The notes under the pieces: generated by a model | What the model saw: only the letters and a program-made list of their open reading frames with translations | What the model was told of the DNA's origin: nothing | The model's database searches: none | In this document: one piece after another, positions 9,039 through 19,400 of the stretch | Layout of the letters: every line of letters starts with the position of its first letter | Numbering within the stretch: the stretch's first letter is position 1 | Assembly (NCBI GenBank): GCA_009691845.1 | Contig: SIAJ01000008.1 | Coordinates: 42,063-106,062, forward strand | DNA: 64,000 nucleotides | Source: Gemmataceae bacterium | GTDB lineage: Bacteria > Planctomycetota > Planctomycetia > Gemmatales > Gemmataceae | Direction: 5' to 3' | Program-made: the position numbers and the translations under genes

Positions 9039-9787
9039 GAAACACCTCCCGTTCTTCGGCTGGCCCGGCGTTCGATGCCTAGCATCGAACGCACGCCGAG
9101 ATAGAGAATTGTCGCCATCGATCGGGCGGCTTCCTTGCCGTTCACCTTAGATTTTCCGGCCCGGCGATTTTCGAAAATAATCGGTGTCTCGCCCAGCGTA
9201 CAGCCGGCCAGCTTGCAGCGAAAAAGCATTTCCTGCTGAAAGGAATAACCCCGCGAGACGATCAGGTCGAATCGCACCTGGCGAAGTTTCGAGACGCGGT
9301 AGCAGCGATAAGCCCCACTCGCATCGCGAACGCCCATGCGGAAGAAGAACCGGACCAGGCCGTTCACTGCTCGGCTGATTTTCTCGCGGATCACCGGCCA
9401 GTTTTCTGTGCCGCCACCGGCCACATATCGCGAGCCGATCATTACATCCTGGCGGCTCATGCCCGCCAGCAAGGCGGGGATATATCGTGCCGGATGGCTG
9501 AAATCCGCGTCCATATTCAGGAGCAGGTCGTAGTTGTTCGACATGGCATATTTCATGGCCGCGACGATGGCCGTGCCCAGGCCAAGCTTGCCCGAACGGT
9601 GCAGGGCCCGGATCCGGGAGTCCTTGGCCGAGAGTTCGTCGACCAGTTTTCCCGTACCGTCCGGAGAATTATCGTCAACAACCAGCACATCCGCTTGCGG
9701 GGCGAATGCGTGAATTTCCTCGATTAAACGTGCGATATTCTCGCATTCGTTATACGTGGCGACGGAGACCAGCAGACGAGTGTTCAT
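9035..9787 (-). CDS. Polyprenol monophosphomannose synthase-like glycosyltransferase (GT2)
   Basis: The protein is 250 aa from ATG 9787. It has a GT-A fold start (LVSVATYNECENI), the VVDDNSPDGTG motif, the metal-binding MDADFSHP and the late IGSRYVAGGG segment seen in dolichyl/polyprenyl-phosphate mannosyltransferases. These transfer a sugar from a nucleotide donor to a lipid phosphate on the inner face of the membrane. No C-terminal membrane domain is present, as in soluble Dpm1-type enzymes. An ATG at 9799 is an alternative start. It is divergent from the zinc-ribbon gene, with 68 bp between starts. Confidence 0.9.
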   Translation of the reverse strand: MNTRLLVSVATYNECENIARLIEEIHAFAPQADVLVVDDNSPDGTGKLVDELSAKDSRIRALHRSGKLGLGTAIVAAMKYAMSNNYDLLLNMDADFSHPARYIPALLAGMSRQDVMIGSRYVAGGGTENWPVIREKISRAVNGLVRFFFRMGVRDASGAYRCYRVSKLRQVRFDLIVSRGYSFQQEMLFRCKLAGCTLGETPIIFENRRAGKSKVNGKEAARSMATILYLGVRSMLGIERRASRRTGGVS

Positions 9788-9855
9788 TCCGGCTTGCATT
9801 CCAGGGGACCTCGGTCCTATGCTGAACCCCAACTGATTCACGGGGCAATACTTCG

Positions 9856-10572
9856 ATGGCCACAACTTTTGTAATAGCGTGTCCGGACTGTTCCAAACAG
9901 GTGAAGGTGTCCGACGAGCACGTCGGCAAGCGCATTCGATGTAAAGGATGCGACAAGATTTTCCCGGTGCAAGCGCCGACGGCGAAAGGTTCCGCCCCCA
10001 AGCCTTCCGCTCCAAAAGGGAAGGGCCCACCCGCTCCACCAAAGACTAAAGCACCCGAAGGGAAGCCGCTACCCGAGCCGGAAACAAAACCGAATCCCAA
10101 CGCCGACGAGGAAGACACCAACGACTATTCCTTGGCCCAGATCAACGATGGCATGCCGCGCTGCCCATTTTGTGCCAAGGAGATGTCAGCGGTCGACGCG
10201 AGAATCTGCCTGAACTGTGGCTACAACACGCGCACGCGACAACGGCCGGTGGTGAAAACGGTTTACCAGCATACCGGTGTCGAAGTGTTCCTCTGGTGGC
10301 TCCCCGGGATTCTGACCGTTCTCTTCATGATCGGCTGTTTGGTTTGGTATCTCGTCTCCTGGATGATGATCGAAGATTGGATGGCGGAGAGCGTCTTTGA
10401 GGACGAGCCCGGTCCGCCACGTACCTACCTGGTCGGTCTGTCGCCAGGTGCCTTCCGCTTGTACCAAGGACTGCTGCTTGCTGGACTCTATGTGCCCTGT
10501 ACAAGGTTCGTTATCAAGCGACTGGTGAAAGACAACAAGCCTAAAGAACGAAAGCTCGGAGAGGACGATTAG
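9856..10572 (+). CDS. Zinc-ribbon membrane protein (MJ0042-like N-terminus)
   Basis: The protein is 238 aa. The N-terminus has two CxxC knuckles in ACPDCSKQ and RCKGCDK, like the MJ0042 zinc-finger family. A Pro/Lys-rich linker follows (about 40-85), then a second zinc ribbon (CPFCAKE and CLNCGYN), and two hydrophobic segments (WWLPGILTVLFMIGCLVWYL and LYQGLLLAGLYVPC). This cytosolic double zinc ribbon with a membrane anchor is a frequent planctomycete design of unknown function. It precedes comM by 32 nt. Confidence 0.75.
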   Translation: MATTFVIACPDCSKQVKVSDEHVGKRIRCKGCDKIFPVQAPTAKGSAPKPSAPKGKGPPAPPKTKAPEGKPLPEPETKPNPNADEEDTNDYSLAQINDGMPRCPFCAKEMSAVDARICLNCGYNTRTRQRPVVKTVYQHTGVEVFLWWLPGILTVLFMIGCLVWYLVSWMMIEDWMAESVFEDEPGPPRTYLVGLSPGAFRLYQGLLLAGLYVPCTRFVIKRLVKDNKPKERKLGEDD

Positions 10573-10604
10573 CCAGGATGGCAAGCGACTCGTGAGTTCC
10601 TTTC

Positions 10605-12143
10605 ATGCTCGCCAAGCTGAATACCTTCGCTCTCGTTGGCATCGACGCGGTTCCGGTCGAGGTCGAGGTGGATAATACGCCTTCCAACACGCCCAAGACG
10701 GTGATCGTTGGACTGCCGGAAGCGTCCGTTCGCGAGAGCATCCATCGCGTCGAACGTGCACTCTGGAATCTCCGCTATCAGCTGCCGGATGGCCGCACGG
10801 TCATCAATCTGGCCCCGGCCGACCTGCGAAAAGACGCGGGGGCTTTCGATCTCCCCATCGCTCTAGGGTTACTGGTTGCCACGCGGCAACTTCGTCCGGA
10901 GCACCTTGACGACTCAGCCACCATCGGCGAACTGGCTCTCGACGGTATGGTTCGCCCCGTTAAGGGTGTCCTATCGATGGCAATGGCCGCCCGCGATCTG
11001 GGCTTTCGACGCCTGATCGTGCCGGTGGAAAACGCTCGCGAAGCGGCCGTCGTTGAAGAACTCCAGGTCTTTGGCGTGGGAACGCTGAACGACGCAATCG
11101 GGCTGCTTTCGGGACATCTTCAACTCGAACCAGCAGCCAGCGGCATGGCCGATTTTCAACCAAAGCTGAATCGTTACGACGTCGATTTCTCGGATGTCCG
11201 AGGCCAGGAGACCGCCAAGCGGGCGCTGATCGTAGCTGCCGCTGGGGCACATAATGTGCTGATGATCGGCAGTCCTGGTACGGGAAAGACCATGCTCGCT
11301 CGCCGGCTGGCGACCGTGCTTCCTCAACTCACAGCTCAGGAGAGTTTGGAAACAACACGCATCTATTCCGCGGTCGGCCGACTACCCAAGGGCGAACCGT
11401 TGATGGCCACACGGCCATTTCGCTCGCCGCATCACACGATCTCCGATGCCGGCATGGTCGGTGGCGGCAGCATTCCTGCGCCCGGGGAAATCAGTCTTGC
11501 CCATCATGGCGTGCTGTTTCTCGATGAACTTCCCGAATTCAATCGTCGCAGCCTGGAAGTGCTTCGTCAGCCGCTCGAAGAAGGACGCGTCACGATCTCG
11601 CGGGCTTTGCATTCGACCATGTTCCCGGCCAGTTTCATTCTGGTTGCCAGCATGAATCCCTGTCCGTGCGGTTACATGGGCGATCCAAAGCACGCCTGCA
11701 GTTGCACACCGATTCACATCGAAAAATACATGGCCCGAATCAGCGGGCCGTTAATGGATCGCATCGACTTGCACATCGAAGTGCCTGCCGTCCCCTTTGC
11801 CGAATTGTCATCGAAACAGGACGGGACAGATAGTGCATCGATGCGCGAACATGTCTTTCAAGCTCGTGCGATCCAGACCGCCCGCTTTGGAACGAGTGCC
11901 GGTGCCGTGAATAGCCGCATGAGCCCGAAACAATTGCGAAAGTTCTGCACGCTCGACGCGGACTGCCAGGGACTATTGCAGTCAGCCATGGAAGAACTCG
12001 GCCTCTCGGCGAGGGCCCACGACCGCATTCTGCGCATGGCCAGGACGATTGCCGACCTGGAAGGGGCCGCCAACATCGGATCGGGCCATTTGAGCGAGGC
12101 GATTCAGTATCGGAGTTTGGATCGCAGGTTGTGGGCGAGGTAA
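10605..12143 (+). CDS. comM: YifB/ComM family Mg-chelatase-like AAA+ ATPase
   Basis: The protein is 512 aa. The N-terminal ChlI-like domain has VGLPEASVRESIHRV and INLAPADLRKDAGAFDL. The AAA+ core has Walker A GSPGTGKTM and Walker B VLFLDELPEF, then MNPCPCGYMGD and a C-terminal Mg-chelatase domain with a SARAHDRILRMARTIADLE stretch. ComM in naturally transformable bacteria is a hexameric helicase that drives branch migration during integration of incoming DNA. No other competence gene is in the window. Length and motifs are normal for the family. Confidence 0.95.
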   Translation: MLAKLNTFALVGIDAVPVEVEVDNTPSNTPKTVIVGLPEASVRESIHRVERALWNLRYQLPDGRTVINLAPADLRKDAGAFDLPIALGLLVATRQLRPEHLDDSATIGELALDGMVRPVKGVLSMAMAARDLGFRRLIVPVENAREAAVVEELQVFGVGTLNDAIGLLSGHLQLEPAASGMADFQPKLNRYDVDFSDVRGQETAKRALIVAAAGAHNVLMIGSPGTGKTMLARRLATVLPQLTAQESLETTRIYSAVGRLPKGEPLMATRPFRSPHHTISDAGMVGGGSIPAPGEISLAHHGVLFLDELPEFNRRSLEVLRQPLEEGRVTISRALHSTMFPASFILVASMNPCPCGYMGDPKHACSCTPIHIEKYMARISGPLMDRIDLHIEVPAVPFAELSSKQDGTDSASMREHVFQARAIQTARFGTSAGAVNSRMSPKQLRKFCTLDADCQGLLQSAMEELGLSARAHDRILRMARTIADLEGAANIGSGHLSEAIQYRSLDRRLWAR

Positions 12144-12209
12144 ATTGGCCGGGAACGCTGCGTGGATTGGACACCCCTATTTCATCTTGTACTGGAAAGA
12201 GAGCATCAC

Positions 12210-12646
12210 ATGCGACTATTGACCGCTTCATGTTTTCTGATCTTGGCACTGCCCGTCTCAGCCGAGGAGAAGAAAGACGAGACAGGGGCGTGACCGGAAC
12301 CGTCGTCATTCCCAAAGATGTCGCCAGTTTTACTGGCCGCACCCTCGAAATTCGACTCTACAAGATCCATCCCAAGCTGGCAGACGCCCCGGCTACGCTC
12401 GTCGAGAAACTGGAGGCCAAGGATTTTGCCCACACGAAAGGGACCGAAACGAAAAAAGATATTGCCCTGGGTGCGAATGAAAAGCTCGACCCCAGGCTCC
12501 GATACTACATGACTTTATTCGTCCTCGATGGCAATGTCCGAACGCATATGGGCGAGGCCGACCATGCCAAGAACAACTTGTGCAATGTGCTAACGGAGGG
12601 CCAGCCACGCAAAATTGTGGTAACGTTCAAGGAACTCAAACGCTGA
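12210..12646 (+). pseudogene. Small exported protein split by one frameshift
   Basis: Two open frames join into one sensible protein. ATG 12210 gives a clear signal peptide (MRLLTASCFLILALPVSA) and then EEKKDETGA before a TGA at 12291. The other frame continues with VTGTVVIPKDVASFTGR and ends at 12646. Adding one G to the run GGGG at 12285-12288 restores ETGGVTGTVVIPKD and gives about 145 aa. The gene is therefore broken by a single-base loss, or the base is a sequencing error. The mature part is about 120 aa, Lys-rich and not recognised. It lies 66 bp downstream of comM. Confidence 0.7.
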
Positions 12647-12691
12647 TTGATTAGCCTGAGAACTCACCGAGGCGAATGCGGGTCGAGCCTA

Positions 12692-12720
12692 GCGTCCCGT
12701 CAGTTCCGCCAACGGGACGC
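12692..12720. terminator. Hairpin between convergent genes
   Basis: GCGTCCCGT (12692-12700) pairs exactly with ACGGGACGC (12712-12720) around an 11-nt loop. It stands between the convergent stops at 12646 and 12748, where a bidirectional terminator is expected. Confidence 0.5.
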
Positions 12721-12747
12721 TCGCGTCAACTTCAATTGTCGGAGTAC

Positions 12748-13536
12748 CTACTTCTTCTCCACCTTCGGCTTCGGCTTCGGTGCTTCAATCTTCTTCGCGT
12801 CCGTCGGGATCGGCATGCCCTTCGCCGTGACTTCTTCCACGCCGGTTAGCTTCTTGAACTGAATGTCCTTGAACTGCACGGTCATTTCGCCCATGCCGTC
12901 GTGGATTTGGAAGGCGAGGAGGCCCTCCGAAGCTCGCTTGTCCTTCTGGAAGTCGATGACCTCGGCGGTCGTCTTGCCGTTGATCTGGTGCTTGACGTGA
13001 TTGGCCATCGCGGTGATGTGGTACTCGTTCCAATCGTCTTCCTTGATCGACTTCAACAGTTCGTCGCCGTTGACGACTTCCTTCTCGAATCGCGTGCCAT
13101 TGGTATCGACCCAGGTCTTGGTGCCGCGATTGCAAAGGAAGCCACGTCCCTTTTCTTCGTACAGAATGCCGACGAACTGTTGCTTGCGCTTGCCGGCCGA
13201 GTCGATGTCCGCCTGGTAGCCGCTAATGACAAAGTCTTCCGGCTTGCCGACGTTCTTCGAGCGGTATTGAATCCCCGAATTGCCGCCGACGATCTTGAAT
13301 TTCAACTTCAATTCGAAGTCTTTCACTTTGCCGTCCCAGACCAGGAAGCTGTTGCCGCCGATCTTGCCATCTTTGGTGTAGCCGGTGATGGCCCCTTCCT
13401 TGACGGCCCACAATTCGGTCTTGCCCTTCCAGCCGGAAAGGTCCTTGCCATTGAAGAGCGATTCCCAGTCGTCGGCCCGAGCCACGATCGGCAGGGCGAA
13501 CAGGAGTGAGAGAGCCAGTGGGAGAGTTCGGCGCAT
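12748..13536 (-). CDS. Secreted DUF1080 (3-keto-disaccharide hydrolase-like) protein
   Basis: The protein is 262 aa from ATG 13536, which follows AAAGGAA. The signal peptide is MRRTLPLALSLLFALPIVARA. The mature part begins DDWESLFNGKDLSGWKG, the hallmark of DUF1080, a concanavalin-like jelly roll. It keeps ELKLKFKIVGGNSGIQYRS and the later DWNEYHI segment. Members have been linked to 3-keto-glycoside hydrolysis in Bacteroidetes and are abundant in planctomycetes. The C-terminus is a Lys/Pro tail. It is convergent with the frameshifted gene and divergent from the carboxypeptidase. Confidence 0.88.
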   Translation of the reverse strand: MRRTLPLALSLLFALPIVARADDWESLFNGKDLSGWKGKTELWAVKEGAITGYTKDGKIGGNSFLVWDGKVKDFELKLKFKIVGGNSGIQYRSKNVGKPEDFVISGYQADIDSAGKRKQQFVGILYEEKGRGFLCNRGTKTWVDTNGTRFEKEVVNGDELLKSIKEDDWNEYHITAMANHVKHQINGKTTAEVIDFQKDKRASEGLLAFQIHDGMGEMTVQFKDIQFKKLTGVEEVTAKGMPIPTDAKKIEAPKPKPKVEKK

Positions 13537-13646
13537 GAGATTCCTTTTGAGAAGTTGTGGGGCGGGATGTTTTACGAGATACGACGCGGGACGGCGGGCG
13601 TCCATCGGCCATAAGCTAACCGCATCCCGAAAACACGAGATTGCCA

Positions 13647-15152
13647 ATGACATCCGAAGCCGCTTACACCGAACTGATTCGCCGATCCAAGGAAGCGGCC
13701 GTGCTTTCCTCGTGTGGAGCCGTCCTGGGCTGGGACGAACGAACGTACATGCCGCACAACGCTTCCGAGTTTCGTGGCGAGCAGATGGCTCTTCTTGCTC
13801 GCATGACCCACGAGATGACGACCGATCCGAAGGTGGGCGAGTGTTTAGCTACTCTGGGCGATTCGTCGCTGGCGAAGGATTCCCCCGAGGCGATCAACGT
13901 TCGCGAGATTCGGCGCGCTTACGACCGGGCAGTCAAGTTGCCGAAAGAGCTCGTCGAAGAGATCGCGAGGGTGTCGACACGGGCCCAGCAAGTTTGGCAA
14001 GAAGCCCGCAGCAAGAACGACTTCCCCGCATTTCAGCCCTGGCTCGAGAAGATCGTCACACTGAAACGCCGTGAGGCCGACGCGGTTGGCTTTAAGGAGC
14101 ATCCGTACGATGCCCTGCTCGACGAGTACGAACCGGGTGCGACGGCCGCCCAGGTGCGAGTGGTTTTCGCCTCGCTCTCGGCTGAACTGGTGCCGTTGAT
14201 CGCCGCCATCGGCCAGTCGAAACGTCGGCCGAAGCGAGAGATTCTCGAACGGGAATATCCGGTCGAGGCCCAGCAGGCTTTCGCGAAGGCGGCTGCAACT
14301 GCGATTGGTTTCGACTTCCAGGCCGGCCGCCTGGACGTCACGACGCATCCGTTTTGCTCCGGCATCGGGCCGGGCGATTGCCGGATTACCACGCGGTACA
14401 ATCCACGTTTCTTCAACGAGGCTTTTTTCGGCGTGCTCCACGAAGCCGGGCACGGCATTTACGAGCAGGGACTTCCCTCCGAACACTTCGGCACGCCCCT
14501 CGGTTCGTACTGCTCGCTTGGCATCCACGAATCTCAATCCCGCCTGTGGGAGAACCAGGTTGGCCGTGGCCGCACGTTCTGGGAACACTTCTACCCGAAG
14601 GCACGCCAGGCGTTCCCCTCGGCCCTCGGCGATGTGCCTCTCGATGATTTTTACTTCGCGATCAACGAGGCCCGCCCATCGCTCATCCGCGTCGAGGCCG
14701 ACGAGGCAACTTACAACCTGCACATCATCCTGCGTTTCGAGATGGAGTTGGCCCTGCTTTCGGGAGATCTGAAGCCGGCAGACGTGCCGGGAGCCTGGAA
14801 TGAACGCTTCCAGAAGATGTTCGGCCTGACGCCGCCCGACGACCGCCAGGGCTGCTTACAGGACATCCACTGGAGCATGGGCGGACTCGGTTACTTCCCG
14901 ACCTACACGCTGGGAAACCTCTACGCGGCACAGCTCATGAATGCCTCCAAGTCTCAGCTGCAGGGCCTGGAGACGGACTTCGCTCAAGGGGAGTTCGGAC
15001 GGCTCAAGAACTGGCTCAATGAGAAGGTACACAAACCCGGGCGATCGTGCCGATCGGACGAGTTGTGCCAAAGAATCACGGGAGAGGGGCTGCGGCACGA
15101 GCCGTTGGTTGCCTATCTTCGAACCAAGTTTGGCGATCTGTACGATCTGTGA
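13647..15152 (+). CDS. Carboxypeptidase M32 (thermostable carboxypeptidase Taq type)
   Basis: The protein is 501 aa, the usual M32 length. The zinc site HEXXH is seen in VLHEAGHGIYEQG, and the third ligand region in GIHESQSRLWEN follows as in the family. The N-terminal GAVLGWDERTYMP stretch is also typical. These are cytosolic metallocarboxypeptidases that remove C-terminal residues one at a time with broad specificity. ATG 13647 is preferred over an in-frame TTG at 13641. No signal peptide is present. Confidence 0.95.
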   Translation: MTSEAAYTELIRRSKEAAVLSSCGAVLGWDERTYMPHNASEFRGEQMALLARMTHEMTTDPKVGECLATLGDSSLAKDSPEAINVREIRRAYDRAVKLPKELVEEIARVSTRAQQVWQEARSKNDFPAFQPWLEKIVTLKRREADAVGFKEHPYDALLDEYEPGATAAQVRVVFASLSAELVPLIAAIGQSKRRPKREILEREYPVEAQQAFAKAAATAIGFDFQAGRLDVTTHPFCSGIGPGDCRITTRYNPRFFNEAFFGVLHEAGHGIYEQGLPSEHFGTPLGSYCSLGIHESQSRLWENQVGRGRTFWEHFYPKARQAFPSALGDVPLDDFYFAINEARPSLIRVEADEATYNLHIILRFEMELALLSGDLKPADVPGAWNERFQKMFGLTPPDDRQGCLQDIHWSMGGLGYFPTYTLGNLYAAQLMNASKSQLQGLETDFAQGEFGRLKNWLNEKVHKPGRSCRSDELCQRITGEGLRHEPLVAYLRTKFGDLYDL

Positions 15153-15180
15153 CGCCCTTGCGAGCAGCTTGGTATCGAGG

Positions 15181-15207
15181 TTGCCGATCGTGTGGGTTGA
15201 TCGGCAA
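15181..15207. terminator. Small hairpin after the M32 gene
   Basis: TTGCCGATC (15181-15189) and GATCGGCAA (15199-15207) are exact complements with a 9-nt loop, 30 nt after the carboxypeptidase stop. The rest of the 223-bp gap to the kinase holds no supported gene. Confidence 0.4.
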
Positions 15208-15375
15208 TCCGTCTCTGAGCTTGATCTTCAAGATGTGCGGCGAGAGGGGATCGCAACGGATGTCCAAGCTTCGCGGGACGCACTGGTCGTATCGGGAGTG
15301 CCGGGTGTTGGTGATGCCCTTATTTCGGGATTACTCGCGCCGGACCGCAGAATACGCACCATGCATTAGAAGGAG

Positions 15376-16428
15376 ATGTTGAGACAGATCGGCACGATCC
15401 CGAGATTCGCGATGCTTGCAACCACCGCCCCGAAAGCCAACCATGCCGACATGCCGTCCGAACTGGACGACACGGACGTGATGCAGACGGCGGTCATTGG
15501 CAAGGCCTCCACGCTCCACGACGTGCCCGAACTGGATGATATTCCGCTTCCTCCTCTTGGTGCGTTTCTGGGCCGATGCCGACTGAAGACCCACATGGCT
15601 GCCGGCCGAAACAGTGCGGTGTACATGGGTGAACTTTGGGACTTACAACTGCCCGTAGCCGTCAAGGTCGTGGCCCCACGTCGCCGAGCGGATCGGCAAG
15701 TCCTGGTCACCCACCTTCGTAACGAATTCCAGGCACTCGCTCGACTGAGTCACTCGAACATCGCCCGACTCTGGGACTACCGCGATGACCCCGAGGTCCC
15801 GCACTTGGCGACGGAATATGTCGAAAGCATGACTCTTGAAAACCTGAGAGTGAGCCACGGCGGCCGACTCACCCCTCGACTCGCCGTCCGTATCGCTTTG
15901 CGGACCCTCGACGGCTTGGCTGCCGCCTGGCGATTGGGAATCGTGCATCGGGACATCAAGCCCGAGAACCTGCTCGTGACGCCACACGGAGACGTCAAGG
16001 TCATCGACTGGGGCCTGTGCGGGATGGTGGGCGAAGAGCAACTGGCGGCCCCCTCGGCTGACACCATTCGCTTCATCGGAACGCCGGCCTATCTCCCTCC
16101 AGAGATGGCTCGGCCCGGTCGTGCGTTCGATCATCGGACGGACATCTATGGCCTGGGAGCCACGCTCTATCACGTGGTCACGGGCCGATTGCCCTTCTCG
16201 TATCACAAGCCGACACAGATGATTCTGGCTCACATGAAGGAAGAACCCGTGGCTCCGTTCGAACACGTGCAAGAACCAGGCATGCTTCGTTTGTCGGAAG
16301 TCGTGCTACGCATGATGGCCAAGGCTCCGAGCGAGCGGTTCCAGCGGCCAGACGATCTGCGCGAAGAGTTGAATCGAGTGTTGGCCGAAACGAACACGAA
16401 CGGATCGAAATCGATCAAGAAGCAGTAA
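15376..16428 (+). CDS. Cytosolic serine/threonine protein kinase (Hanks type)
   Basis: The protein is 350 aa from ATG 15376. Kinase subdomains are complete: VAVKVV (Lys97), HRDIKPEN (191-198), DWG at 211-213 in place of DFG, and GTPAYLPPEM as the APE-like motif. Unlike most planctomycete kinases it has no membrane segment or sensor domain, only about 65 N-terminal residues with many Asp/Pro. A purine-rich AGAAGGAG directly abuts ATG 15376, so ATG 15412 is an alternative start. Its stop region overlaps the convergent efflux pump gene by 14 nt. The substrate is unknown. Confidence 0.9.
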   Translation: MLRQIGTIPRFAMLATTAPKANHADMPSELDDTDVMQTAVIGKASTLHDVPELDDIPLPPLGAFLGRCRLKTHMAAGRNSAVYMGELWDLQLPVAVKVVAPRRRADRQVLVTHLRNEFQALARLSHSNIARLWDYRDDPEVPHLATEYVESMTLENLRVSHGGRLTPRLAVRIALRTLDGLAAAWRLGIVHRDIKPENLLVTPHGDVKVIDWGLCGMVGEEQLAAPSADTIRFIGTPAYLPPEMARPGRAFDHRTDIYGLGATLYHVVTGRLPFSYHKPTQMILAHMKEEPVAPFEHVQEPGMLRLSEVVLRMMAKAPSERFQRPDDLREELNRVLAETNTNGSKSIKKQ

Positions 16429-19400
16429 CCACCTGGCGTGGCCGAAACACAACGTACAGCACGCGAACGACAAGCAACGACATCACGAGTGCGCTGATCA
16501 CCCCACCGATCACGACCGTGGCTAGCGGCCGTTGCACTTCGGCACCCTGCCCATCACTAAACGCCATCGGCACGAAGCCCAGGCTCGCCACCAGCGTGGT
16601 CATCAACACCGGCCTCAGGCGAGTCATCGCGGCTTTCTCGACGGCCACATCCAGGCCCATCCCGCCCTGACGAAGTTGGCGGATATACGAGACCAGTATC
16701 ATGTCGTCGAGCACGGCAACGCCCGCGACCGCCACGAAGCCGATTTGTGCCGAGATCGAGAACGGCATGTCTCGAAGCCAAAGTGCGAGGATACCGCCCA
16801 CGAGGGCGAATGGAATGCCGACTAGTACTCGTAGTGTGTCCGTGACGTTCCCGTAGGCGAGATACAAGAGGAAGACGACCAGGATTAGGGCCAGCCCGCG
16901 AACGAGCCACAGGCGTTTCTTGGCACCCAGGAGATGCCTGTATTCACCTCCGAATTCAATGCGGTAGCGGCCGCCCTCCGGTAGCTGGACTTCCTTCTCG
17001 ACTCGCGCTTTGGCCTCCTCGACAAACCCGGCCAGATCGCGATCGCGAATGTTGCACGTGACCGCCAGTCGCCGCTGGCCGACTTCGCGGTTAATGATCG
17101 GCGGACCATCGTAGACATCGATATCCGCGAGCCGATAGAGCGGAATGCGTTCTCCTCCCGGCGTGGCGATGATAATGTCGCGCAGGGAATCCGGGTTTTG
17201 TGTGAAGTGCCTGGGTAACAGGGCCACGAGTGGAAAACGAAGTTGCCCCTCCACGACCTCGCCCAGCGGTTTTCCGCCAATGGATTCGACCAAGTCGAGG
17301 ATCGCCTTGGCCGTGATGCCGTGATGGGCGAGTTCCTTCGGCCGCGGCTTGATACGCAGAACGTGCTGGCCTTCGGTTGGTTCGACTTTCACCCCCTCGT
17401 GGCCCTGGACCGACTCGAGAATCTCCTTCACCTGGCCTCCCTTCTCCTTGAGGATCTTGAGATCGTCGCCATAGAGAAGGATGATGACCTCGCCGCGTGT
17501 GCCCTCGAATGTCTCCTCGATGCGCATGGCGATCGGCTGCGTGTAGGCAGCCTCGAAGCCGAGGTAGCCGCGTAGTTCCTGCTGCACGAGTTTGGTCAAC
17601 TCTTCCTGAGTTTTCGCTCGCTTCCACTTGGATCGTGGATGAAGCGTCATGAAGAAGTCTGTAAGTTCGACACCCATCGGGTCGGTCGCGACATCCGCGG
17701 AACCCACCCGGCACCAAGCGTGCTTCACTTCATCGGGAAAAGCTTTCAGCACCGCCCGCTCCATCTGTCCGTTCGATTCGTTCGACACCTCCAGGCTGGT
17801 CCCGACCGGGCGGATGACGTTGATGCTGATCGCACCCTCGGAAAGCTCGGGGATGTACTCCTCGCCGAGCCGGGGCGCGATGAAAGCAAACGTGAAGCCC
17901 ACGACCGCCATGGCCAAGATCAGAACCGCGAGCTTCATCCTCATCGCCAGATGCAATACTGGAGCGTAGACCGCCTTCAACCAGCGCACGAGCATCGGCT
18001 CACGTTCGACCCCACGCCGCGGCAAGATCAAGCTGGCAAGCACCGGCATCAGGGTCATCGACAGGATCATCGATCCGGCCAGCGCGAAGATGACCGTCAT
18101 CGCCATCGGCCGGAACATCTTCCCCTCGATACCCTCCAGGGTCAGCACGGGGATGTAAACCACGAGGATGATGAGTTCGCCGAAGAGCGTCGGCTGACGC
18201 ACCTCCACGGCCGCATCGCGGACGACTTCGATGGGGATTCGTTCCGCGACGAAAAACATGTGAAACGGGAACCAGCTTCGCCAGGTTCGCGCGACTGCGT
18301 CGCGAGTTCCGAACTCGGCGCTCTTCCGCACGCAGTTTTCGACCATGACCACTGACGAATCGACGATCATGCCGAAGTCGATGGCACCCAGGCTGAGCAG
18401 GCTGGCCGCGATCGCAAAACGGTACATGCCGGTGAAGGCGAACAACATCGACAGCGGAATGGCCAGGGCGACGATGAATGCCGCCCGCAAGTTGCCGAGA
18501 AACGCGAACAAAACGGCAATGACCAGCAGGCCGCCCTCGAACAGGTTCTTCTTCGCCGTATCGACGACCACATCGATAAGTTCCGTGCGATCGTAGACGG
18601 ATATCACTTCGACGTCGCGTGGCAGCGTCTTTTCGGTTTCCTTCAGCCTCTCCCGCATCGCGGTCGTGACCGTGTGGCTGTTCTCGCCCGTGGTCATGAA
18701 ACCGAGGCCGAGCATCGCCTCACCACGGCCGTCAAACGTGACCGAGCCGCGGCGTAGGGGACCATCGTCGCCGATGCCGACCTCGGCGAGATCCCGCAGA
18801 AATATCGGCTGCCCGTTGCGTGACGCGACGACGATGCTGCGCAATTCCTCAATGTCGGCGACTCGCCCCACGCCGTGGACGAGCAACATGCCGCCACCGC
18901 GATGGACCACACCGCCGCCAACGTTGCGATTGTTCTGATCGACGGCAGCCAGAATCTGATCGAAGGTCAGTTCGTACTTGACGAGCGCATCCGGCCGAAT
19001 GCGAACCTGGTACTGCCGCTGATAGCCGCCCCACGAGTTCACCTCGGCGACGCCCGGCACGGACCGAATTTGTGGCCGGATGACCCATTCGTGCATGGTT
19101 CGGGCCTTGGTGCGATCCTCGCCATGCCCAAGCACGATGTAATGGAACACTTCGCCGAGGCCGTTCGACATCGGCCCCATCTTCGGGCGTTCGACTTCGG
19201 GCGGCAGGACCGCGGTCCCCAGTCGCTCGCTGACGAGTTGCCGGGCGACCAGCATGTCGGTCCCGTCCTCGAAGGTCACGACTACCTGGGACAGGCCAAA
19301 CTGCGAACGCGAACGCATGTTCTCGAGCCGTGGCATTCCCGCCAGGGCTTGCTCGACGGGAAAGGTGACGCGTGTTTCGACTTCCTCCGGGTTCAATTGC

